Positions 1-6,911 of a stretch of DNA of 11,294 nt are shown here, in pieces. The notes below the pieces were generated by a model, which saw nothing but the letters and a program-made list of their open reading frames with translations, did not search any database and was not told the origin of the DNA. Positions within the stretch are counted from its first letter, which is position 1, and each line of letters opens with the position of its first letter. A program made the translations under genes and the position numbers. Source of the DNA: an uncultured Brachyspira sp. Its GTDB lineage: Bacteria > Spirochaetota > Brachyspiria > Brachyspirales > Brachyspiraceae. The stretch spans positions 1-11,294 of the forward strand of contig NZ_CAKVGN010000083.1 in assembly GCF_934747485.1 (NCBI RefSeq). The letters are read 5' to 3'.

Positions 1-51
1 TTAAATTATGATACACCTATGCTATACTTTAAGAAATTAAGGAATTCCTAA
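1..51 (+). pseudogene. C-terminal tail of a gene entering from the left, possibly a transposase/integrase
   Basis: Frame 1 is open from the first base and stops at TAA 49-51, giving the tail LNYDTPMLYFKKLRNS. The Leu-Asn-Tyr-x-Thr-Pro stretch followed by a short basic tail resembles the extreme C-terminus of DDE (rve-type) transposases and integrases, where a similar L-x-x-x-T-P motif is common. With only 16 residues the family is a guess, and the tail could belong to an intact gene outside the window or be chance. The downstream stretch 52-92 holds a short inverted repeat (CTGCA at 52-56 with TGCAG further right) that might lie near an element end, but no second end is visible to compare. 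Confidence 0.3.
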
Positions 52-180
52 CTGCAATATGTCTGGCTCCTGTGCAGAAATTTCATTTTTGTTTAGGAGT
101 GTGATTTATTGTGTGTTTTTTGTTATAAAAAATAGCATGGTATTTGATAAAAAAACTATATTACAAAATTAAATAATGTT
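52..180. other. Intergenic spacer without a recognised gene
   Basis: This AT-rich spacer lies between the open tail at the left edge and the stop codon of the minus-strand gene ending at 181. It has an isolated AGGAG at 95-99 but no start codon that opens more than a few codons. No GC-rich stem followed by a T-run was found, so how the minus-strand transcript of the exported-protein gene ends is not apparent. Confidence 0.5.
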
Positions 181-708
181 TTAATTATATATTTTTTCAC
201 TAATATTAAAAGTTCCGCGAATATTTACTTTTGTGGATTTATTAGCTTCTATAATTGTTTTATCGAATGCTTCTATATTAAAGCTTACACTGCCTTCGCA
301 ATTTCCGATTACTTCTAAAGTGTTTCCATCATCATAAAAATTAAGTATTATATCGCCGCTTGCTGAAACCGATGATATATTGGGTACAATGTATTTTGTG
401 ATATTATCAACTATTTTATACTCGTTGTTTGATTTTCTTATAATATTTTTTTTATTTACTTCTATATCAGTGTCTGTATCTATCCCTATTATTAATGATG
501 TTGGTATTACGGATATGATGTTTCCAGATTTTGAAATTTCTATTTTAAAATTTTGTAAATGAATTTCTCCAGCTATATCAGAATATGCAATCAATGTTCC
601 ATAATATATTCCTGCATAATCATCAATGTTTTTATATTGATTATTGCTGATATTATTACTAAAAGCTAATGTTGTAAAGATTAATATAAAAACAAATATT
701 TTTCTCAT
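181..708 (-). CDS. Small exported protein of unknown function
   Basis: This 175-residue protein begins with a Lys/Arg-plus-hydrophobic leader (MRKIFVFILIFTTLAFS) that looks like a signal peptide, with likely cleavage after the Ala-Phe-Ser near residue 17. There is no lipobox cysteine, so it should be a soluble periplasmic or secreted protein. The mature part is rich in Asn, Ile, Asp and Ser and has alternating hydrophobic residues typical of a beta-rich fold. It includes the stretch YAGIYYGTLIAYS around residues 31-43 and a repeated Ser-Val pattern later on. No family is recognised. The start at 706-708 is supported by the signal peptide, but no Shine-Dalgarno sequence precedes it; a TGC-TATATT extended -10 lies directly upstream. 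It follows the peptidase gene by 44 nt in the same orientation, so read-through from that gene is also possible. Confidence 0.75.
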   Translation of the reverse strand: MRKIFVFILIFTTLAFSNNISNNQYKNIDDYAGIYYGTLIAYSDIAGEIHLQNFKIEISKSGNIISVIPTSLIIGIDTDTDIEVNKKNIIRKSNNEYKIVDNITKYIVPNISSVSASGDIILNFYDDGNTLEVIGNCEGSVSFNIEAFDKTIIEANKSTKVNIRGTFNISEKIYN

Positions 709-715
709 TATTTAA

Positions 716-724
716 AATATAGCA
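716..724 (-). promoter_or_regulatory. Candidate extended -10 promoter abutting the exported-protein start
   Basis: On the minus strand the sequence TGC-TATATT (TGnTATATT) ends 7 nt before the ATG at 708, so transcription would begin at or next to the start codon. No convincing -35 box is seen 16-18 bp upstream. Because AT-rich sequence produces -10 look-alikes often, this is tentative. It is noted because the gene lacks a ribosome binding site, as expected if the message is leaderless. Confidence 0.3.
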
Positions 725-752
725 ATTAAATATATTAATTTACTAAAAATAA

Positions 753-1727
753 TTAAAAAATATCATTATACGCTTTTAGCCCATAAGCGGCACAAGTATT
801 TTTTACAGCATTATTAATAGCCCTTCCCATTACAATAGCAGCCAAACTTCCAACAGCATCAATGCTTGCCTTAATATCTCCAACAGACATAGCATAAATA
901 CTGTCTCCGTCTAATGTGGTATGTACAGGCTTAATAGTTCTTGCAAAACCATTATGAGCCATAGAAGCTATTTTACCCATTTGTGTTTTTGTAAACTTAG
1001 CATTTGTTATAATAGCTCCTATTGTTGTGTTTTCTACTAAATTGCTTGTAAATGTTATTTCTTTATCTCTTGTAAGTTTTATCAATTCTTCTTCAGAACT
1101 TCTAAAGTGTTTCTTGTCTTCACTTAAAAGTCCTGCTAATTTTTTTCCTGTGTCATAATCAAATATATCCCCAAAAGCATTAACTGAAACAACAGCCCCC
1201 ACTTTAACCCCATCAACTTCTAAAGCATAAAAACCTAAACCAGATTTCATAGCATAATCAACCCCCAATATCTTACCAACAGATGCCCCCGTGCCGGCTC
1301 CATAATTACCCATTTTTGGATTGTTATTTTCAGCATCAATACAAGCATTATAACCCATCTCTATATCAGGACGAACCTTATAATCTCCAATACGCAAATC
1401 AAATATACAAGATTCGCAAACCAAAGGAACTTTAGTAACTCCAACATCAAAACCGATATTTCTCTCTTCAAGATACTTCATAACCCCTCCCGAAGCATCA
1501 AGCCCAAAAGCACTTCCTCCGCTCAATAGTACAGCATGTATAACTTCAGTAGTTGCAAAAGGTTTTGTAAGTTCGCTTTCTCTCGAAGCAGGTCCTCCGC
1601 CTCGAACATCAAGAGAAGTATTAGCCCCTCTCTCGCATATTATTACAGTGCAGCCTGTAGCAGCTTCTGTATTTTGAGCATTTCCTATCTTTATATTCTC
1701 TATATCTGTGATTTTTATTTCTTTCAT
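753..1727 (-). CDS. P1-family (DmpA/NylC-like) self-processing aminopeptidase
   Basis: This 324-residue protein belongs to the P1 (S58/DmpA) family of N-terminal-nucleophile hydrolases, which includes L-aminopeptidase/D-esterase DmpA and the nylon-oligomer hydrolase NylC. Family landmarks appear in order: VRGGGPASRESEL (41-53), LSGGSAFGLDASGGVM (68-83), the Gly-rich GNYGAGTGASVGK (140-152), and the processing-site block ENTTIGAI (232-239). These are followed by AHNGFARTIKPVHT (257-270) and DGD (273-275). By analogy with NylC, autocleavage is expected between Asn233 and Thr234, freeing Thr234 as catalytic nucleophile of the small chain. The natural substrate is unknown; short peptides or amides are plausible. 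No signal peptide is seen, so it is probably cytoplasmic. A GGG-type ribosome binding site lies about 8 nt before the ATG. The gene starts divergently from the receiver-PilZ gene. Confidence 0.93.
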   Translation of the reverse strand: MKEIKITDIENIKIGNAQNTEAATGCTVIICERGANTSLDVRGGGPASRESELTKPFATTEVIHAVLLSGGSAFGLDASGGVMKYLEERNIGFDVGVTKVPLVCESCIFDLRIGDYKVRPDIEMGYNACIDAENNNPKMGNYGAGTGASVGKILGVDYAMKSGLGFYALEVDGVKVGAVVSVNAFGDIFDYDTGKKLAGLLSEDKKHFRSSEEELIKLTRDKEITFTSNLVENTTIGAIITNAKFTKTQMGKIASMAHNGFARTIKPVHTTLDGDSIYAMSVGDIKASIDAVGSLAAIVMGRAINNAVKNTCAAYGLKAYNDIF

Positions 1728-1796
1728 TATGTTACCCTTAATTTAGTATTAGTTTGTTATTAGTTATTAAACTATGCATTAAATACCTGTTTGATA

Positions 1797-1805
1797 ATTA
1801 TAACA
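1797..1805 (-). promoter_or_regulatory. Extended -10 promoter for the P1 peptidase
   Basis: The minus strand reads TGT-TATAAT, a perfect -10 hexamer with the TGn extension. It predicts a start near 1790 and a leader of about 60 nt. The -35 position is poor, which the TGn extension can compensate for. The region that would hold the -35 overlaps the -35 box of the opposing promoter at 1823-1828, so the two may compete for RNA polymerase. Confidence 0.45.
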
Positions 1806-1822
1806 TAATTTGGTTTTTTTTC

Positions 1823-1850
1823 TTGATTTTAATTTTAACTATCTTATAAT
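1823..1850 (+). promoter_or_regulatory. Sigma-70-type promoter for the receiver-PilZ/thiD pair
   Basis: TTGATT (1823-1828) and a perfect TATAAT (1845-1850) are separated by 16 bp, giving a predicted start near 1857. This leaves a short leader of about 20 nt that carries AGGAGGT at 1866-1872, five nt before the ATG. It is the best promoter match in this divergent region. Confidence 0.6.
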
Positions 1851-1877
1851 TAATATATAGGCAAGAGGAGGTGCTTT

Positions 1878-2588
1878 ATGAGGGTATTGGTATACGATTC
1901 TAATTATATTACAAGAGATAATATTACAACAATACTTCTTATGCAAGGTTATGATGTTGTATCAGTAAAAGATAAAAAACGCATACTTTCAACTTGTTCA
2001 AAAATGCCTTTTTCTATTGCCATTATAGAAACGTCTCCTTATGATGAAGAGATTAATGCCATATTGGAAAAAATGCATTATGATGATATGTATCAAAATA
2101 TTAGAGTTTTTATACATGTTTCAGAGATTATACCGGGTTTTGTTGCTAATATGTTTAAAATAGGTGTGGCTGGAATATTATTTAAACCATTTAGCGAAAA
2201 AGATTTTTTTAACAGATTTTCGAGTTTATTGTCTAAATCTAATTTGCTTCCTAAGAGAATAAAATATACTATTATTAATAATGTAAATAATGATATAGTT
2301 TTTAGGCATGAAGAAAGCAAACAAATAGTGCATGCTATGATATTGGGCATATCTGCGAGGGGGATAAAGTTTTTAATACCAAATGAGAATATTCATCTTA
2401 GTGTTGGATATAATATACCGCTTACTTATATGTCTATAGGCTCTTATAAAATGACATTTTCTTTAAATATTATAGAAGTGATAGGTAAGGAGTATGTTGG
2501 GCTATTTGAAAATTTATCTTCTTTTGACCATAAGGTAATTTGTAAATTTATATATGAAAAATATATAGAGAAAAATTTAGTATCTTAA
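1878..2588 (+). CDS. Receiver-like domain fused to a degenerate PilZ domain
   Basis: The 236-residue protein has an N-terminal CheY-like fold (about 1-118). It opens with the beta1 strand VLVYDSN, has a Lys in the conserved FKPF (102-105), and a Ser at the usual Thr/Ser switch (HVSE, 80-83). The residue at the phospho-acceptor position is Glu51 in IAIIETS rather than Asp, so it may not be phosphorylated. The C-terminal part (about 125-232) resembles PilZ: a basic PKRIKY segment stands where RxxxR is expected, and GISARG (157-162) matches [D/N]xSxxG except that the first residue is Gly. PilZ domains bind cyclic di-GMP, but both motifs are weakened, so binding is uncertain. It is probably a cytoplasmic signalling protein linked to motility, surface or second-messenger control. 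The ribosome binding site AGGAGGT is excellent. thiD follows after 18 nt. Confidence 0.75.
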   Translation: MRVLVYDSNYITRDNITTILLMQGYDVVSVKDKKRILSTCSKMPFSIAIIETSPYDEEINAILEKMHYDDMYQNIRVFIHVSEIIPGFVANMFKIGVAGILFKPFSEKDFFNRFSSLLSKSNLLPKRIKYTIINNVNNDIVFRHEESKQIVHAMILGISARGIKFLIPNENIHLSVGYNIPLTYMSIGSYKMTFSLNIIEVIGKEYVGLFENLSSFDHKVICKFIYEKYIEKNLVS

Positions 2589-2606
2589 GTATTTGGATTT
2601 TTTATT

Positions 2607-3416
2607 ATGATTAAGACTTTAACAATAGCTGGTTTTGACGGCTCTGGCGGTGCTGGTATACAGGCTGATTTAAAAGTATTTTCTGCTTTGGGCTGTTATG
2701 GAATGTGTGTATTAACTGCATTACCTGTGCAAAACACTCAAGGGGTGAGAAGCTGTTATGAGATAGATATTAAAGCTATAGAAGAGCAGCTATATTGCAT
2801 ATTTGATGACATAACTCCAGATGCCATAAAAATAGGAATGCTGTTTAATAATGATATAATAAAACTCGTTGCAAACTTTTTAGATAATAATGCTAAAAAT
2901 ATACCTATAATAGTTGATCCTGTTATGGTTGCTAAGAGCGGAGACAGACTTCTTTTGGAAGATGCAGTTGAAAGCTTAAAAAAATATATTATACCTATTT
3001 CTACAGTGATTACTCCAAATATACCAGAGGCAGAAGATATTACAAACAAAAAAATTGTTACAGATGAAGATATGATTGCTGCTGCTAATGATATACTTAA
3101 AATGGGAGCAAAAAATGTAATGCTTAAGGGAGGGCATTTAGACGGAGAGCTTTCAAGAGATTTATTTATAAACTCTAAAGAGCGTGAGTTTCTTGATGCT
3201 GTTAGAATAGACACTAAAAATACACATGGCACAGGATGCACATTATCTGCTGCTATTTGCTCTTATATTGCTCATGGCAAATCACCATTAGAAGCTTGTA
3301 TTTTGGCTAAGGATTATTTATTTAATGCCTTAGAGTCTGCTAAAATTGATAGTGTTGGCAAGGGGCATGGACCTGTTAATCATTTTTATGAGCTTTGGAA
3401 ATATTTGAAGTTTTAA
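2607..3416 (+). CDS. thiD: Hydroxymethylpyrimidine/phosphomethylpyrimidine kinase
   Basis: ThiD phosphorylates 4-amino-5-hydroxymethyl-2-methylpyrimidine and then its monophosphate, supplying the pyrimidine half of thiamine diphosphate. The 269-residue length is normal for the ribokinase-like family. Clear motifs are AGFDGSGGAGIQAD (8-21, pyrimidine site), ALPVQNTQGV (38-47), DPVMVAKSG (104-112), TPNIPEAE (136-143), KGGH (174-177) and the anion-hole loop HGTGCT (207-212) with Cys211. The C-terminal GKGHGPVNHF (251-260) is also family-typical. The usual Ser-Asp-Pro of the first loop is Phe-Asp-Gly here. Translation may depend on coupling to the upstream regulator gene 18 nt away, because only a weak TTGGAT precedes the ATG. 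No other thiamine genes are in the window. The cofactor is needed by the 2-oxoacid oxidoreductase further right, but no direct link is shown. Confidence 0.95.
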   Translation: MIKTLTIAGFDGSGGAGIQADLKVFSALGCYGMCVLTALPVQNTQGVRSCYEIDIKAIEEQLYCIFDDITPDAIKIGMLFNNDIIKLVANFLDNNAKNIPIIVDPVMVAKSGDRLLLEDAVESLKKYIIPISTVITPNIPEAEDITNKKIVTDEDMIAAANDILKMGAKNVMLKGGHLDGELSRDLFINSKEREFLDAVRIDTKNTHGTGCTLSAAICSYIAHGKSPLEACILAKDYLFNALESAKIDSVGKGHGPVNHFYELWKYLKF

Positions 3417-3438
3417 TAATATTTTTTAATATTAATAA
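3413..3438. terminator. AT-only hairpin between convergent genes
   Basis: An 11-nt arm at 3413-3423 pairs with 3428-3438 around a TTTT loop, with one mismatch. It overlaps the stop codons of both thiD and the glycosyltransferase, whose ends are 15 nt apart. With no G or C in the stem it would be weak, so bidirectional termination here is only a possibility. Confidence 0.25.
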
Positions 3439-4583
3439 ATTCTTTTTATATGAATATTTTGATGATTTATAGCATATTCTAATATGTCTTTCATATATTT
3501 ATTATAAAAGTCTTCTGATAAATAATTTTTATCTTTATCAAAATATTTTATTGTAAATTGTTCCATACTATATTTAGTAAAATTATTTTCTAATTTATTT
3601 ATTATATTTAAAAATTCTTTCGATGACATATATTGTATATCATTAAATTTTATTATATTATCATCACTTATATTTACTTTTCTTTTTATACTTCCAAGAT
3701 GTACCCAAGCAAACCCGATAATGCTTCTTCTTTTAATTTTTAAAACTTCTATTCCATTATTTTGTAATTCATATTTATATTTGGAACTAGGATTAATTAT
3801 AAAATGATCTCCTACACATCCATTACATGGAAAGTTTGAATTTATGTATAAATTATTATTTTTTAAAATTAAATCAAAACCGCCTAATATCAATGTCATA
3901 TCTTTTTTATCTCTTATTTTAGAGAACAAAATAAAATCTTTAAAATTCAAACATTCTTCTAATCCATTATATTTATATTCTTTATCTTTATTAAATAATT
4001 TTTTTATAAATATTGTTCTAAAGTAATTTCTTATTTTTTTTATAGGTATATAAAATGAAATCTTATCTAAAATTAAAGCAGTATAAATATTTTTTTTACT
4101 ATCATTATAATATAATAATATTTTTCTTATTTCTAATAATTTATCTATAAAATAAATTTGATCGGCATCTATTTTTATGTAATATTGATATTTTATTTTA
4201 ATATATCCAAAATTATAATAATTTGAAAGACTATGAACATATCCATACTTATTTTTATCTTTTAATAAAACAATATCAAATGGATAAAAATATAATCTTA
4301 TTTTTTTAGGATACTTTTTAGCGTATTTCATTAATATTTCTTCTGTACCGTCGGTAGATTTATTATATGTAATAATTAATTCGTCTAATGCATCTATACA
4401 AGAATCAATACATTGCCCTATGCTCATCGCTTCATCTTTAACTCTCAAATGTCCAGATATTCCTAATGGTCTTTGATTATCTAGTATTTTTAAATCTTCT
4501 TTTTTTACTATATATTCCATCTGATTATATTGATTTTTTTTACATTCTGGGCATTGACATAAATTAATATGAGAATCTTTCAT
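3432..4583 (-). CDS. Glycosyltransferase, family-2-like
   Basis: The 383-residue protein has the features of an inverting GT-A glycosyltransferase. GISGHLRVKDEA (41-52) forms the first nucleotide-sugar strand. It is followed by CIDSCIDALDELIITYNKS (58-76) and STDGTEEIL (76-84), the usual arrangement for the uridine-binding half. IKIDADQIYF (136-145) contains the DxD-type Asp139-Ala140-Asp141 that should bind the divalent metal and sugar nucleotide. Cysteines are clustered: C9, C11 and C14 (CQCPEC) at the N-terminus, and C253 and C256 (FPCNGC) after the catalytic half. They could bind zinc. No membrane segment is seen, so it likely works on the cytoplasmic face on lipooligosaccharide, capsule or another glycan; donor and acceptor cannot be told. 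A GGTGG ribosome binding site lies 10 nt before the ATG. The gene sits 53 nt downstream of the LtaS-like gene, probably in one transcript, and is very rich in Lys, Asn, Ile and Tyr. Confidence 0.85.
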   Translation of the reverse strand: MKDSHINLCQCPECKKNQYNQMEYIVKKEDLKILDNQRPLGISGHLRVKDEAMSIGQCIDSCIDALDELIITYNKSTDGTEEILMKYAKKYPKKIRLYFYPFDIVLLKDKNKYGYVHSLSNYYNFGYIKIKYQYYIKIDADQIYFIDKLLEIRKILLYYNDSKKNIYTALILDKISFYIPIKKIRNYFRTIFIKKLFNKDKEYKYNGLEECLNFKDFILFSKIRDKKDMTLILGGFDLILKNNNLYINSNFPCNGCVGDHFIINPSSKYKYELQNNGIEVLKIKRRSIIGFAWVHLGSIKRKVNISDDNIIKFNDIQYMSSKEFLNIINKLENNFTKYSMEQFTIKYFDKDKNYLSEDFYNKYMKDILEYAINHQNIHIKRIY

Positions 4584-4636
4584 TTTAACAAAACCACCTA
4601 TATGAAATAGTATAATATATTTTATATTATTTTATA

Positions 4637-6847
4637 TTATTGTTCAACTTGAGTTATTATATCATAATAATACTTTTTACCTTGAAATATATCTTGAGAC
4701 AATATTCTTTGTGCATTCTCATATTTAAAAATATCAGAGTTTTCATCAACATTATTTTCTAATATTAAAGAATTGTTAGTAATTTTATAATATTTATGAT
4801 ATGTGCTTATAGTATCATTAATATTTTCTTTGTAAAGCAGTGAAATAACAGAGTTTTTATAATTTGTTATTCCAGCATTGATTGCTATAAACATTGGTAT
4901 ATTTTCTGGAACTATATTTATAGGTGCTTTATATGCTCCATTAGTGCCGTCCCATATAAGCAGAGGACTTGGGGAGGCATCATTTAGAAAGTTTTCTTTT
5001 AATTTTTTATCTACACTTGAGCGTTCTACTATTGCTCTTAAATATGGATATAAATGGTCATGCTTAAATATTATTAATGCATTTGGTGAATATTTTAATA
5101 TTGTATCTCTAATTTTTATTATTTCTATTGATGTCATTACAGAGTTATCTATTGTTTCTAATAAATTTTCTACATCATTGCCATTAAAATAATTCATAAA
5201 TTTTTTGTTTTTTTCTGCTATATTAAAATCATTTTCTATATGTGAATCGGTATGACCCAAAATTGTAAAGCCAGATACGAATAAAGGCTGTTTTAGGTTA
5301 TTTATATTAGTTTCTAAGTATGTGTTTATATTTGTGATGTTTAATCCAAATATTGAATCACTAAAACCTATTGATGGATAAAATGTTTTAAGATTATATG
5401 TGTTCAATGCTTCTTCCAATGCCAAAGTGTAATATCCATTTTCATTTAAAAGACTTATTAAAGTATTGTTTATTTTTTCTGATTGAGTTTTTGGATATAA
5501 GGGGCTTGAGGCAGTAAGTCCGGATAGTCTTGCATAAAAGCTTCCATTATTAACATTTGGTGCTATTTTTCTTGAACTGTTTGCCCATTTTCTATATTCC
5601 TTGGGGAAGGGGTCTTTATTAAATAACTTTATAAAATGTGAATAATCATAAAAAGATTCTAAAAATATTAAAAATATATCTCTTTTATTTTCACTCTCTT
5701 GTAATAATAAATTTGATAAATCTCTTTTCTCTTCATATGCTTTTAATAAGTTTATAGAGTTTAATACTAATTCTTTGCTTGGTTTTATATTATTCATTCT
5801 GTCATAATTTATTCTATAATTTAGCGTATATATTATTCCTCTTTTATTTGCATTTCTTAAAAAATCTATGCTCCACATTTCTATTTTGTTCGGTCTTAAA
5901 AATAAAACATATGATATAGCTATAATTGATAATATCATAATTATTGCATTTGTTTTTTTTATTTTAAATATTCTATATAAATTGTACATAAATAAATATA
6001 ATAATAATAGTATTGAAGAGAAATATATGAAGCTTGACAGTATTGTTATAATTTTCATTTGTATAGGAAGAACTGTTATAAGTGAAGAGTATAAATTAGG
6101 CATATCAGAAAATAACACAACCATATCTAATACGCTTAATGCAATAATTTCTATTACAAAAAAAGAAAAATTTGTTATAACACAAAATAATATAGTGAAA
6201 ATTATTCTGTGATTTTTTATATTCATAAAATTCGGTATATAATATAGTAAATTGTATGATATTATAACAAATAAATAAGAATATAATATATCATAAATAT
6301 TTGTCTGCAATTTTAGCATTGAAGATAATGGAAGAATTAATTTAGTTATTAGAAAATAGAGTAGTGTATGTATTATTAAGAGAACTATATATATTTTATA
6401 ATTGTTTATTATGTTTGGTATTACATACAAATATATTATAGGAAATATTATTATTATTAAAATAAAAAATACAAAAACTTCTTTTTTTAATTTTAATTTA
6501 TACTGAATATCTATTTTATCATTAAATTCTAAATTATTAGATGATATTAATTTATGGGATTGTTTTTCTTTATTATAATTAAAAATATAATCTGTATCAT
6601 AATTGAAATATGGGTATACTTCAAATATATAGTTAAAAGCTTTGTTATTATGGTAGTTTATTTTGCAGTTATAATTATTATCATATAGCTTTTTAAAACT
6701 TGACAAATAACCTGTTTTCTCTACATTGCCAAGAATAAACAATATACATAATATACATAAAGATAAAAATATTAATGATATGAGTATAGAATATATTATG
6801 AAGAATTTTTTGTTTGTAAATATTAAATTTTTTATTTTATTTCTCAT
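4637..6847 (-). CDS. LtaS/OpgB-like membrane transferase of the alkaline phosphatase/sulfatase superfamily
   Basis: This 736-residue protein has about seven predicted membrane helices (roughly 14-40, 124-142, 152-173, 186-203, 213-239, 264-289, 299-317). An extracytoplasmic loop of about 80 residues lies after the first helix, and the large C-terminal domain should face the periplasm. That domain matches phosphoglycerol/phosphoethanolamine transferases of the LtaS/OpgB type. IFLIFLESF (391-399) supplies metal ligand Glu397. NNGSFYARLSGLTA (433-446) sits where the nucleophile loop (Gly-Thr-x-x-x-E-F) is expected. GHTDSH (531-536) gives the substrate histidine, and FKHDHLYPY (594-602) the Asp597-His598 metal pair. 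The predicted nucleophile is Ser436 instead of Thr. In a diderm spirochaete the product is more likely a decorated lipooligosaccharide or periplasmic glycan than lipoteichoic acid; that is inference. No ribosome binding site precedes the ATG, which lies just after a good promoter. The neighbouring glycosyltransferase supports a surface-glycan role. Confidence 0.8.
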   Translation of the reverse strand: MRNKIKNLIFTNKKFFIIYSILISLIFLSLCILCILFILGNVEKTGYLSSFKKLYDNNYNCKINYHNNKAFNYIFEVYPYFNYDTDYIFNYNKEKQSHKLISSNNLEFNDKIDIQYKLKLKKEVFVFFILIIIIFPIIYLYVIPNIINNYKIYIVLLIIHTLLYFLITKLILPLSSMLKLQTNIYDILYSYLFVIISYNLLYYIPNFMNIKNHRIIFTILFCVITNFSFFVIEIIALSVLDMVVLFSDMPNLYSSLITVLPIQMKIITILSSFIYFSSILLLLYLFMYNLYRIFKIKKTNAIIMILSIIAISYVLFLRPNKIEMWSIDFLRNANKRGIIYTLNYRINYDRMNNIKPSKELVLNSINLLKAYEEKRDLSNLLLQESENKRDIFLIFLESFYDYSHFIKLFNKDPFPKEYRKWANSSRKIAPNVNNGSFYARLSGLTASSPLYPKTQSEKINNTLISLLNENGYYTLALEEALNTYNLKTFYPSIGFSDSIFGLNITNINTYLETNINNLKQPLFVSGFTILGHTDSHIENDFNIAEKNKKFMNYFNGNDVENLLETIDNSVMTSIEIIKIRDTILKYSPNALIIFKHDHLYPYLRAIVERSSVDKKLKENFLNDASPSPLLIWDGTNGAYKAPINIVPENIPMFIAINAGITNYKNSVISLLYKENINDTISTYHKYYKITNNSLILENNVDENSDIFKYENAQRILSQDIFQGKKYYYDIITQVEQ

Positions 6848-6856
6848 TAAAAAATA

Positions 6857-6885
6857 ATTCTACTATAGAATATATAATTAGTCAA
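6857..6885 (-). promoter_or_regulatory. Promoter placed against the start codon of the LtaS-like gene
   Basis: On the minus strand TTGACT (6880-6885) and TAGAAT (6857-6862) are separated by 17 bp, each matching consensus at five of six positions. The -10 ends 9 nt before the ATG, so the transcript would begin 2-3 nt ahead of it. With no Shine-Dalgarno sequence, this points to a leaderless or nearly leaderless message. The same -35/-10 pair recurs ahead of the oxidoreductase operon. Confidence 0.55.
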
Positions 6886-6911
6886 ATTAGTTGTTTATAA
6901 TATTATTTACA

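Noticed and set aside
1851..2606. Thiamine-diphosphate riboswitch controlling thiD
   Set aside because: No CTGAGA-type THI-box core was found ahead of the regulator gene or in the 18-nt gap before thiD, and the predicted leader of about 20 nt is too short to hold one.
4621..4640. Two tandem TTTATATTAT units between the glycosyltransferase and LtaS-like genes
   Set aside because: Only two copies of a pure A/T 10-mer in very AT-rich DNA; not distinguishable from background.
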